Below, piece by piece: positions 28,893 through 36,876 of a DNA stretch of 64,000 bases; position 1 is the first letter of the stretch, and the number at the start of each line of letters is the position of its first letter. The notes under the pieces were generated by a model that saw only the letters and a list, made by a program, of their open reading frames with translations, did no database searches and was not told the origin of the DNA. The position numbers and the translations under genes are program-made. Source of the stretch: CBDAQV01 sp965199335 (lineage in GTDB: Bacteria; Pseudomonadota; Alphaproteobacteria; CALMVH01). Location of the stretch: the NCBI GenBank assembly GCA_965199335.1, contig CBDAQZ010000004.1, forward strand, positions 124,001 through 188,000, read 5' to 3'.

Positions 28893-30143
28893 TCAAGTAT
28901 TTTTAATGACTAGCCGTGCCGCCTCGTGCCCGGACTTGACCGATCCCTCGATGGTGCTGGGCAGGCCGGTATCGGTCCAGTCGCCCGCCAGGAACAGGTT
29001 TTCCCAGCGTGTCTTGCCGTTCGGGCGCAGTTTCAGCTGGTCCGGCGTTGCCGCGAACGTCGCCCGTTTTTCCTTCACGATGCGCAATTTCGGCCTTTGT
29101 TCGGGCAGGTCGTAGATGCGGCTGAGGTCGTTCCACACCATCTGGCCCAGCGACTCGGTCGACATATCGGCCAGATGATCGGCGGCGCTGATGGTGACGG
29201 ACAGGATGCCGGGCTTGATGAAAACCCATTCCGCCGTACCGCCCACGATCCCGATGAACGGCGGAATGCGTGGCGGCAAGTCGACCTTGTAGTGCAGGTT
29301 GACGATGGAGCGGTGCTCCGTCGGCGCGGTCAGTCCCGGAAGCAGCATCGCCGCCACCGGCGCGGTCACGGCCAGGACGATCGGGATACCGGGGGCGATC
29401 GGTATGATCTCCCCGCCCGAAACCTCGATCGCCCGCGCGGCGCTGCCGTGGAAGACGATGCGCGAGATGCGGCTTTGCAGGTGCATCTGCCCGCCCTGCC
29501 GTTCGATATAGGAAATGGCCGGAACGACAAGGCTTTCCGACAGCCCCTCCTTCGGCACCAGCGGCACGCAGGCAGCGCCTCCCGCTCCAAGCGTTTCGCG
29601 GATGATGGTCCAGAACAGCCGCGCAGAACCCTCGCTGGACCGCGTGTTCAGCGCCGAAATGCAAAGCGGGTCCCACAGGCGGCGATACAGGACGGACGAT
29701 GTATCGAGCGTTTCCGCCACCGTTGCCTCCGGCCGGGCACGGGCAAGCCGCAACGGCTCGAAGTAATCGCGGGCCTTCGTTCCCGGCACGCGGCGCCTGG
29801 CGTCGAACAGCCAGAGCGGCAGCTTGCCGCGGCTGGGTGTCAGTTCCCAGCGTTCGCCGGTGGTCAGGTCGATGAAGGGGAAGAGCGGCTGCTTCGGTCC
29901 CACCAGCGTATCGCGCGCGCCGACGGTGGACAGATAGCGCATGACATGCGGATTGCCCGACAGCAGCAGGTGATTGCCGTTGTCGATCTTGGCATCCAGC
30001 TCCTTGTCGTAATACGACCGGCATCGGCCGCCCGCCTGGGGGCCCGCCTCGTAGACCTGCGGCGCATAGCCCTTTCTAGCCAGCGCCACGGCGGCGGCAA
30101 GGCCGGCCATGCCGGCGCCTATGATGTAGACGGGCTTGCTCAT
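28893..30143 (-). CDS. hpnE: Hydroxysqualene dehydroxylase HpnE (FAD-dependent)
   Basis: Reduces hydroxysqualene to squalene in the HpnC-D-E route. 416 residues. The N-terminal FAD-binding motif is IIGAGMAGLAAAVALARKGY, and the C-terminal flavin-contact region includes LFLAGDWTDTGLPSTIEGSV. These belong to the squalene-associated amine-oxidase/desaturase-like family. Its ATG immediately follows the hpnD stop with no spacer. Order and neighbours fix the assignment. Confidence 0.95.
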   Translation of the reverse strand: MSKPVYIIGAGMAGLAAAVALARKGYAPQVYEAGPQAGGRCRSYYDKELDAKIDNGNHLLLSGNPHVMRYLSTVGARDTLVGPKQPLFPFIDLTTGERWELTPSRGKLPLWLFDARRRVPGTKARDYFEPLRLARARPEATVAETLDTSSVLYRRLWDPLCISALNTRSSEGSARLFWTIIRETLGAGGAACVPLVPKEGLSESLVVPAISYIERQGGQMHLQSRISRIVFHGSAARAIEVSGGEIIPIAPGIPIVLAVTAPVAAMLLPGLTAPTEHRSIVNLHYKVDLPPRIPPFIGIVGGTAEWVFIKPGILSVTISAADHLADMSTESLGQMVWNDLSRIYDLPEQRPKLRIVKEKRATFAATPDQLKLRPNGKTRWENLFLAGDWTDTGLPSTIEGSVKSGHEAARLVIKNT

Positions 30144-30989
30144 TTACAGGATCGTGTACTTCACCGCGAACCACAGCTTGCGCCATTTCGGCACCTTCAC
30201 CGGCTGGTCCAGCTTCGTCCAGCCGCGCTTTTCCAGCGCGGTCAGGGTCGCCTTGTAGCTGGCGGCCATCAGCCGCGCCGGTCGCATCGCCCTGGCGTTG
30301 CAATCGTTCATCGCGGCTTCGGCCTGCTTGAAATAGCGGTGTGCCTGCGCCGCCATGCGCTGGCAGACCTTGGGCAGGTTGGGGTCGTTCTGCATGCGGA
30401 TGGCGATGGTCATCTTGACCCCGGCATCGCGCAGCCAGCCGCCCGGCAGGTACATGCGCCCGCGCTCGGCATCCTCGTGGATGTCGCGCAGGATGTTGGT
30501 GAACTGCAGCGCCCGGCCCAGCGCCCATGCCACATCGTCGGCGCGCGGGCTGTCGTCGCCGAACGCCCGTACCGACAGCCGCCCGACGGCGGAGGCGACA
30601 CGGTCGCAGTACAGGTCCAGATCGTCCCAGGCGGGGGCCACGATCTCGGCGATGGCGTCGCTTTCCATGCCGTCGATGATCGCGATGAAGTCTTCCTGCC
30701 GCAGCTTGTATTCGGCCACCGGCTTTGCCAGCACCGTGGTGATCGCGTCGCTGGGCCGGCCGCGATACAGCTGCGCGATCCGGTCGCGCCATTGCTGCAG
30801 CTCGGTCCGTTTCTTTTCCTGCGCACCCGGCTCGTCCGCGATGTCGTCGACCACGCGACAGAAGGCATAGACGCCGTACATCGCCATGCGCCGGTCCGGC
30901 TCCAGGATGCGCATGCCCTGGTAGAACGACGTGCCCGACCGCTTGACGATCGTCTCCACCTCGGCAGCGGCGGCGCTCAGATCAGCCAT
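30144..30989 (-). CDS. hpnD: Presqualene diphosphate synthase HpnD
   Basis: Joins two farnesyl diphosphates to presqualene diphosphate. 281 residues of the trans-isoprenyl diphosphate synthase fold. The two Mg-binding motifs are D48-DIA-D52 in FCRVVDDIADE and NILRDIHEDAERGRMYLP. The start overlaps the end of hpnC by 13 bases. HpnD differs from HpnC by keeping YGVYAFCR in the N-terminal helix. The C-terminal region is basic (KVPKWRKLWFAVKY). Confidence 0.95.
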   Translation of the reverse strand: MADLSAAAAEVETIVKRSGTSFYQGMRILEPDRRMAMYGVYAFCRVVDDIADEPGAQEKKRTELQQWRDRIAQLYRGRPSDAITTVLAKPVAEYKLRQEDFIAIIDGMESDAIAEIVAPAWDDLDLYCDRVASAVGRLSVRAFGDDSPRADDVAWALGRALQFTNILRDIHEDAERGRMYLPGGWLRDAGVKMTIAIRMQNDPNLPKVCQRMAAQAHRYFKQAEAAMNDCNARAMRPARLMAASYKATLTALEKRGWTKLDQPVKVPKWRKLWFAVKYTIL

Positions 30990-31810
30990 TTCAGGCTCCC
31001 GATCAGGCTGAAGGCGAAATCCGGCTTGGTCAGCTTGACCCGCGTCGCCAGCGGATCGCCGCGCTTCAGCCGCTTCGTCAACCGGTTGGCCAGCGTCACG
31101 ATCATCGCGGTCTCGACCTTCAGCCTCTTGTCCTTGACCCGCTCCGGCAGCGCCGCCGCCGTGCGGTTCAACCGCTCGACCTGCTCCAACAGCTCGTCCA
31201 GCGTGGTCCGCAGGCCTGGCGAAAGCATGAACCCTTTCACGTCATTCACCGACGAGCGGTTCCGCGCCAGATCGCTTTCCGGCAGGTAGCAGCGGTCCAT
31301 CTCGCGCAGGTCCTTGCCGCAATCCTGCAGGTGGTTGAGGATTTGCAGCGAGGCGGTCAACGCGTCGTTCGGCTCCCACGTCGCTCGGCTTTCGCCGTGC
31401 AGGTCGAGTACGTGCCGCCCGACCGGCATCGCCGAATAGCGGCAGTAATCGTACAGCTCGTCCCAGGTCGCATAGCGCTGCTTGACCGCATCCTGCTTGA
31501 AGGCGTGCAACAGGTCGAGCGAGTGCTGCGCCGTGACCCCGCATTGTTTCAGGTCGGCCCGCAGAGCCTCGGCGGTCGGCGATCCCGCCTCCCCCGATCC
31601 CTGGAGGATCGCCGCCATGCGGTTGAGCCGTTCCAGCTTGATCTCGGGCGACAGCCTGGGATTGTCGGCGATGTCGTCGGCATTGCGCGCGAAGGCATAG
31701 AACGCATGCACGTGCGGGCGCAGTTCGCGGCGGATCAGGAACGAACCGACGGGAAAATTCTCGTCGGACATGCCCTTGCCAGAGGGCGTTTCGAGAGTGA
31801 CGGTCGTCAT
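30977..31810 (-). CDS. hpnC: Hydroxysqualene synthase HpnC
   Basis: Converts presqualene diphosphate to hydroxysqualene. 277 residues from the ATG at 31810, which overlaps the hpnB stop as ATGA; an upstream extension to 32251 would run inside hpnB. The motifs are D45-DIA-D49 in YAFARNADDIADNPRLS and LNHLQDCGKDLREMDRCYLP. The N-terminus (MTTVTLETPSGKGMSDENFP) with ENFPVGSFLI is characteristic of HpnC. It is the paralogue of HpnD. Confidence 0.94.
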   Translation of the reverse strand: MTTVTLETPSGKGMSDENFPVGSFLIRRELRPHVHAFYAFARNADDIADNPRLSPEIKLERLNRMAAILQGSGEAGSPTAEALRADLKQCGVTAQHSLDLLHAFKQDAVKQRYATWDELYDYCRYSAMPVGRHVLDLHGESRATWEPNDALTASLQILNHLQDCGKDLREMDRCYLPESDLARNRSSVNDVKGFMLSPGLRTTLDELLEQVERLNRTAAALPERVKDKRLKVETAMIVTLANRLTKRLKRGDPLATRVKLTKPDFAFSLIGSLKWLI

Positions 31811-32940
31811 GTGGCGGCAGCTTCCGGATAGACGCGGTTTTTCCAGCCGCCGCCCTTGCCGGTGTAGTGGCGGACGGCGGAGGCGATGGTGGCGCAGAGA
31901 TAGAACAACCCGATCGGCGGCAACGCCAGTCCCCAGAACGGCGAGCGGCGATAGCGGCGCAGGGTCGGCTGAAAGGAGAACGCCATCAGCAGCCAGGTCA
32001 GGATACCCAGGATGAGCGGCACGCCATGACCGAACGCCACCAGCAGCGGCGGCGCGACATAGATCGCTGCCATGCCCAGTACGGTACCGAGCAACAGCAG
32101 CGGCGAATGCTTCAGCTGCACATAGGCGGTACGCGCGATCATGTTCCAGATGTCCTTCCAGTCGGCATAGACGCGCAGCGACACGGCTTTCTCGGCATGG
32201 CCGAGCCAGATCTTGCCGCCGCCCTCCTTGATCTCCTTCGCCAGCGCGCAATCGTCGATCAGGTTGTGCCGGATATGGGCGACGCCGTCGCTGCGATCCA
32301 GTGCCGCGCGGCTGACCAGCATGGTGCCGCCCGCGGCGGCCGCCAGTTCGCGCGCCGGATCGGCGGCCCAGGCGAAGGGATAGAGCATCTGGAAGAAGAA
32401 CACGAAGGCCGGGATCAGCGTCCGCTCGGCCAGGGTAGCGCAGTTCAGCCGCACCATCTCTGAAACCAGGTCCAGCCCGTCATGCTCGGCCTTGGCGACC
32501 AGCGCCGCGACATGGCCGGGTTCGTGGGCGATGTCGGCATCGGTCAGCAGCACGTAATCCGCCGCCCTTGCCTTTTCGTGCGCCAGTCCCTGGCTGACGG
32601 CCCACATCTTGCCGCTCCATCCGGGCGGCAACGGCTGGCCCTCGATGATGGTCAGCCAGCCGCCGCTGTCCAGCAGGGATGCGATCTTGCCCGTGCCGTC
32701 GCTGCTGTTGTCGTCGACCAGTATGATCGAAAGTTCTCCCGCATAATCCTGCCGGATCAGCGACAGCAGGCTTTGCCTGATATTTTCCGCCTCGTCGCGC
32801 GCCGGAACGACCACCGCCACCCTGGCATTGCCCGAAGGCGCACGGTTCGCCAGTACCGGCGTCGACCGCCAGAAGCAGCCGTGGAAGCCGAGCAGGTAGA
32901 CCCAGATGGCGAATGAGGTGAGGGAAATCATTGTAATCAT
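31807..32940 (-). CDS. hpnB: Hopanoid-associated glycosyltransferase HpnB (GT2)
   Basis: 377 residues. An N-terminal membrane helix (TSFAIWVYLLGFHGCFW) precedes a family 2 glycosyltransferase domain: VAVVVPARDEAENIRQSLLS, IILVDDNSSDGTG, LLTDADIAHEPG. The C-terminus has two or three more helices. The start at 32940 (ATG, MITMISLTS) overlaps the hpnA stop as ATGA. HpnB proteins are named from operon context; the exact sugar and acceptor are not established. Confidence 0.92.
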   Translation of the reverse strand: MITMISLTSFAIWVYLLGFHGCFWRSTPVLANRAPSGNARVAVVVPARDEAENIRQSLLSLIRQDYAGELSIILVDDNSSDGTGKIASLLDSGGWLTIIEGQPLPPGWSGKMWAVSQGLAHEKARAADYVLLTDADIAHEPGHVAALVAKAEHDGLDLVSEMVRLNCATLAERTLIPAFVFFFQMLYPFAWAADPARELAAAAGGTMLVSRAALDRSDGVAHIRHNLIDDCALAKEIKEGGGKIWLGHAEKAVSLRVYADWKDIWNMIARTAYVQLKHSPLLLLGTVLGMAAIYVAPPLLVAFGHGVPLILGILTWLLMAFSFQPTLRRYRRSPFWGLALPPIGLFYLCATIASAVRHYTGKGGGWKNRVYPEAAAT

Positions 32941-33944
32941 GTCAGATATCCATGGTTGCGGAACCAGTCGACGGCGTCGGTCAGTCCCTGCCTGGCCGGG
33001 CGATGGGCATATCCCAGCTCGCGTTCGGCCTTGGCGGTCGAGAAGTACATCTTCTTGGCCGCCATCTTGAGCGTATCGACCGTCGTCATCGGCTCCTTGC
33101 CGGTAATATTGGCCATCGCCTCCATGATATAGGCGACCGGATAGATCAAATGGCGCGGCAGCCTGACCGTCGGCGGCTTCCTGCCCGCATATTCGCATGT
33201 GATCCGCAGCATTTCAGCCAGGCTGAGGTCGTCGCCGCCCAGAATGTATTTCTCGCCCACCCGGCCCTTGTGCAGGGCCAGCAGGTGGCCGTTGGCCACA
33301 TCGTCGACATGGGCGAGGTTGAGCCCGGTATCGACATAGGCCGGCATCTTGCCGTTCGCCGCCTCGACGATTACCCGTCCCGTCGGGGTCGGCTTGACGT
33401 CGCGCGGGCCGACCGGGGTCGAGGGGTTGACGATCACGGCAGGCAGGCTGCGCTCGGCCACCAGCCGCAACACCTCCTGCTCGGCCAAGTACTTCGACTG
33501 CTTGTAGGGGCCGACCTTTTCCGCCAGCGAGGTCGGCGTCGTCTCGTCGGCCGGGGAACCGTCCTTGGTCAGGCCCAGCGCGGCGACGCTGCTGGTATAG
33601 ACGACACGCTCGACCCCGACATCCAACGCCGCCAGCATCAAAGCGCGGGTGCCGTCGACATTGGTCTTGAGCATCTCCTCGGGGTGTTTCAGCCACAGCC
33701 GGTAGTCGGCGGCGACATGGAACAGGTAGCGGCACCCCTCCAGCGCCCGGCGCAGAGAGGCCGGATCGTTCAGGTCGCCGGCGACGAAACCGACATCCAG
33801 CCCTTCCAGATGCTGGCGCGGGCTGGTGGAACGGGCCAGCGCCCGCACGCCGAAACCCGCGTCCAGCAGGCTGCGGGCGACCGCGGAGCCGACAAAACCC
33901 GTCGCGCCGGTCACCAGCGCCAAGCCGTTTGATGATGTATTCAT
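32937..33944 (-). CDS. hpnA: Hopanoid-associated NAD-dependent epimerase/dehydratase HpnA
   Basis: 335 residues from the ATG at 33944, first gene of the hopanoid operon. Extended SDR fold: VTGATGFVGSAVARSL, GDLNDPASL, VVYTSSVAALG and the catalytic YKQSK (Tyr/Lys) motif. A longer frame to 34028 would cross the divergent promoter region and add no homology. Its exact sugar substrate is unproven. Upstream lies a 9-base dyad (33961-33983). Confidence 0.93.
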   Translation of the reverse strand: MNTSSNGLALVTGATGFVGSAVARSLLDAGFGVRALARSTSPRQHLEGLDVGFVAGDLNDPASLRRALEGCRYLFHVAADYRLWLKHPEEMLKTNVDGTRALMLAALDVGVERVVYTSSVAALGLTKDGSPADETTPTSLAEKVGPYKQSKYLAEQEVLRLVAERSLPAVIVNPSTPVGPRDVKPTPTGRVIVEAANGKMPAYVDTGLNLAHVDDVANGHLLALHKGRVGEKYILGGDDLSLAEMLRITCEYAGRKPPTVRLPRHLIYPVAYIMEAMANITGKEPMTTVDTLKMAAKKMYFSTAKAERELGYAHRPARQGLTDAVDWFRNHGYLT

Positions 33945-33960
33945 TGCGATGCGAATACCA

Positions 33961-33983
33961 CGGGTGGAAAAAAATTCCACCCG
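33961..33983. promoter_or_regulatory. Perfect 9-base dyad in the divergent hpnA/lipoprotein control region
   Basis: CGGGTGGAA, AAAAA, TTCCACCCG form a perfect inverted repeat between hpnA (start 33944, minus) and the OmpA-like lipoprotein gene (start 34041, plus). The spacing suits a dimeric repressor operator or an RNA hairpin. No known motif is recognised. Confidence 0.4.
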
Positions 33984-34040
33984 CCCTTTGCACATACGGG
34001 GAAAATCGGGTAGAACTGCCTCAAACAACAGGCGGTAAAG

Positions 34041-34913
34041 ATGGCCAGATTTCGCTTCGTACTTACGGTCGGTGCCCTGATTCCGCTTTCGGCTTGCGCC
34101 CTATATACCTCGCACGAGCAGCTGGAAGCGTTGAACCATGCGGTGCCTAACGGCTCCAAATTCACGGCGCGCCTGACCGTCGAATACCGCGACCTGGCCA
34201 ACCAGGACGCCGACAAGTTCGACGATTACGTCGATGCCCAGCATTTCTCGCGCAAGGGTTTGCGCGCTGCAACCAGCGAAAACGTCCTGCCTGAGCAATT
34301 ATCCGACTGGAGCATCTCGGACAGCGCCACCGGCAGCCTTACCGACAGCCGCCAGAAACTGATGGATCTGCTGGACCACGGCGGCCGCACCGGCGCCCCC
34401 GATTTCTCCGCCGTGGCGCAGGCGCGCTTCGATTGCTGGGTGGAACGGGCGGACAAGAGCTCGGCCGGCAAGGACCAGGCGGTCTGCCATGCCCAGTTCG
34501 ACGAGGCAATGGCGCAGGCCTATGCCGAGCTTAACAAGCCGGCCCCGGTTCCCGAGGTCATCCCGCAGCAGGACGAACTGCACGCCGCCAAGTTCATCGT
34601 CTTCTTCGACTGGAACAAGGCGAACGTGACCCATGCCGGCTCGGCGGTGATCGAAACCGCAATCTCCGAAGCCAAACGCCTGGGCGCGACCCAGATCGAC
34701 GTGGTTGGCAATGCCGACCTGTCGGGTACGGAACGCTATAACCAGAAGCTGTCGCTGAAGCGCGCGCTGGCAGTCAAGGCATTGCTGGTCAAGCACGGCG
34801 TACCATCTGCCGAGATCACCACCATGGCCAAGGGCGACGAACAGCCGATCGTGCCGACGGCGCGTGGCGTGCGTGAACCCGCTAACCGCCGGGTAGAAAT
34901 CCACTTCGAGTAG
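34041..34913 (+). CDS. OmpA-family outer membrane lipoprotein
   Basis: 290 residues. The signal peptide ends in lipobox LSAC (Cys19), so it is a lipoprotein. Residues ~20-165 are lineage-specific and include two cysteines. The C-terminal OmpA/MotB peptidoglycan-binding domain shows FIVFFDWNKANVTHAGSAVI, IDVVGNADLSGTERYNQKLS and ANRRVEIHFE. It probably anchors the outer membrane to the cell wall. It diverges from the hopanoid operon and overlaps the convergent antiporter gene by 32 bases. A DotK/IcmN-like role is possible given dotL/dotM nearby, but unsupported. Confidence 0.85.
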   Translation: MARFRFVLTVGALIPLSACALYTSHEQLEALNHAVPNGSKFTARLTVEYRDLANQDADKFDDYVDAQHFSRKGLRAATSENVLPEQLSDWSISDSATGSLTDSRQKLMDLLDHGGRTGAPDFSAVAQARFDCWVERADKSSAGKDQAVCHAQFDEAMAQAYAELNKPAPVPEVIPQQDELHAAKFIVFFDWNKANVTHAGSAVIETAISEAKRLGATQIDVVGNADLSGTERYNQKLSLKRALAVKALLVKHGVPSAEITTMAKGDEQPIVPTARGVREPANRRVEIHFE

Positions 34914-36165
34914 GCTTTGCCTGATCGGGATACAGGCGGCGCGCCAGATGTTTCAGTGTGCTGCCCTGTACCACGACAGAAAATACGACGACGAAATAGG
35001 TCAGAGTCAGGAGTATCTCAGCCTGATCACTATATGGCAAGGATAGCACAAGTGCGATTGGGATGCCGCCGCGCAGGCCGCCCCATACGAAAATCCCGAA
35101 AGCCCGCGTTTCGACCTTGGCGAATAGTGATACCACTGCCATAGGAATGCCGACTGACAACGCCCGCCCGGCCAGTACGATAGGGATGGCGGCTAGCGCA
35201 AGCAGCATGTAAGGGCGAAAGCCTAGCACTGCGACCACTTCCAGCCCGATCAGTACGAACAGCACCGAATTCAATATCCCGTCTAGCGTGTGCCAGAAGC
35301 TCACGACAGTGGTGCGGCTGCCCTCGGCCATGGCCAGCGGCTTGCCGTAACGGGCGATCACGCATCCTGCAACGGCCATCGCCACCACGCTGCTAAGGCC
35401 CAGATGCGTGGCCAGCGCATACCCGCCCATGACCAGCGCCACCGTGATGATGGTCTCAATCAGCGCATCATCGATGACTTTCAGTGAGCGGTAGGTCAGC
35501 CAGCCCAGCAACAGCCCGAATGCACCGCCGCCGATGCCCTTGACTGCGAACATCTCCAGCGCCCCTCCCAACGACAAGTCCTGATGCTCTATCGCGGCTG
35601 CGGCGGCGATGCTAAACACCACGACGCCAACGCCGTCGTTGAATAGGCTTTCTGCTGCCACCCGCGTCTCGACCCGCAGGGGAATGCCGGCATCGCGCAG
35701 GATCGCAATGACGGCGACCGGATCGGTCGGGCTGATCAGCGCCCCGAACAGGAAGCACCACGGCAGGGATAGGGGTAGCGACATAGCACGCGAGGCGAGG
35801 AACAGCAGTATCCCGATGATGAACGTCGACAGGAGCACGCCCGCCAGCGACAGGATCAGCACGGGGCGTCGGCCCGCCTTCAGCTCGGTCATGTCGAGAT
35901 CAAGCGCGCCGGCGAACAGCAGAAACGACAGCATGCCGTTCATCAGAACCTGGTCGAAGCCGATACCGTTGAGCAAGGTTTGCAATACGGCGCGTATGCC
36001 CAACCGAGGAAAAAGCACATCTATTCCGGCGACGGCGAACGAGATTGCCATGCCCAACACGGTTAGACCGATCGCGTGCGGCAGGCGCATGAAGCGATAA
36101 TTGATAAAGGCGAGGACAGCGGTCAGCGTTATGACAATGCCGGCTACGTCATAGGAAGTCAGCAT
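34882..36165 (-). CDS. Na+/H+ antiporter, CPA1 (NhaP-like) family
   Basis: 427 residues with about 11-12 hydrophobic helices. CPA1 signatures: LSFLLFAGALDLDMTELK, FGALISPTDPVAVIAILRDAG (the ion-binding region), VAAESLFNDGVGVVVFSIA (the ND motif), and the charged helix WGGLRGGIPIALVLSLPYSD near the end. It exchanges protons for Na+ or K+ across the inner membrane. Its tail overlaps the convergent OmpA-like gene. It lacks a large cytoplasmic C-domain. Confidence 0.93.
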   Translation of the reverse strand: MLTSYDVAGIVITLTAVLAFINYRFMRLPHAIGLTVLGMAISFAVAGIDVLFPRLGIRAVLQTLLNGIGFDQVLMNGMLSFLLFAGALDLDMTELKAGRRPVLILSLAGVLLSTFIIGILLFLASRAMSLPLSLPWCFLFGALISPTDPVAVIAILRDAGIPLRVETRVAAESLFNDGVGVVVFSIAAAAAIEHQDLSLGGALEMFAVKGIGGGAFGLLLGWLTYRSLKVIDDALIETIITVALVMGGYALATHLGLSSVVAMAVAGCVIARYGKPLAMAEGSRTTVVSFWHTLDGILNSVLFVLIGLEVVAVLGFRPYMLLALAAIPIVLAGRALSVGIPMAVVSLFAKVETRAFGIFVWGGLRGGIPIALVLSLPYSDQAEILLTLTYFVVVFSVVVQGSTLKHLARRLYPDQAKPTRSGFLPGG

Positions 36166-36178
36166 GGATACCTTAAAG

Positions 36179-36213
36179 GAAAGCCTGGAAGCGTTTGCAG
36201 CTTCTAGGCTTTC
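36179..36213 (-). terminator. Hairpin downstream of the PfpI-like gene
   Basis: Arms GAAAGCCTGGAAGC (36179-36192) and GCTTCTAGGCTTTC (36200-36213) pair with one mismatch around a seven-base loop. It sits between the stop of the 36239-36805 gene and the antiporter start. Read on the minus strand it is followed by a short T-rich stretch, consistent with a weak terminator. Confidence 0.5.
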
Positions 36214-36238
36214 GCTTAATCAAACGCGTATGTCCGGA

Positions 36239-36805
36239 TTATTCCGCCGCCATCACGGTTGCGCCGTGGACTGACATTGCATGGATTATCTCATCGCAGA
36301 ACGCCCCCAGATCGTCCGGCTTGCGACTGGTGATCAAATTTCCGTCGACCACAACCTCTTGATCGACCCAGGTCGCGCCTGCGTTGCGAAGGTCGGTCTT
36401 GAGCGAGGGCCAGGAGGTCATGGTGCGACCGCGAACCATGTCGGCCTCGATCAAAGTCCAGGGACCGTGGCATATCGCGGCCACCAGCTTTCCCGTCTGG
36501 TTGAAATATTCCACGAAATCGACCGCTTCCTTGTTCATGCGCAGGGAATCGGGGTTGGCAACGCCGCCCGGCAGTACCAGGCAGTCGTAATTCTGGGGAT
36601 CGGCCTGGTCCAGTGTCAGGTCCACCATGACCATCTGGCCCTTCTCCTGGTGATCCATGCCCTGGATCTGGCCGCCCCTGGGAGAAACGACCTCTACCTG
36701 AGCGCCCGCTTCGCGCAAGCGATTTAGCGGTTCGGTCAGCTCGACCTGTTCAAACCCGTCGGTTGCCAGAATGGCAACGCGCTTGCCGTATGTTTCGTCG
36801 GACAT
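36239..36805 (-). CDS. PfpI/DJ-1-family type 1 glutamine amidotransferase-like protein
   Basis: 188 residues of the DJ-1/PfpI fold. The nucleophilic elbow is A-A-I-C112-H-G in LVAAICHGPWTLIEA, with the conserved acid in TDGFEQVELTEP. Members include YhbO/YajL-like stress proteins, often described as deglycases or proteases; the true activity is debated. An AGGAG site precedes the ATG. Monocistronic by appearance, with a hairpin after its stop. Confidence 0.9.
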   Translation of the reverse strand: MSDETYGKRVAILATDGFEQVELTEPLNRLREAGAQVEVVSPRGGQIQGMDHQEKGQMVMVDLTLDQADPQNYDCLVLPGGVANPDSLRMNKEAVDFVEYFNQTGKLVAAICHGPWTLIEADMVRGRTMTSWPSLKTDLRNAGATWVDQEVVVDGNLITSRKPDDLGAFCDEIIHAMSVHGATVMAAE

Positions 36806-36876
36806 AGTAACACTCCTGGTGAAAAATCACTGGAAATGTAACATGCCGGGCGACCCTACGGTTCCGCCGGTCGCGG

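Noticed and set aside
28926..31289. A 787-residue plus-strand open frame across hpnE-hpnC
   Set aside because: Antisense to three identified hopanoid genes; no motif of its own.
33945..34028. Longer upstream start for hpnA
   Set aside because: It would cross the divergent control region and its dyad and adds no homology.
34041..34913. OmpA-like lipoprotein as DotK/IcmN
   Set aside because: The OmpA domain alone is too general; the N-terminal part is unlike DotK and the gene is not in the dotL/dotM unit.
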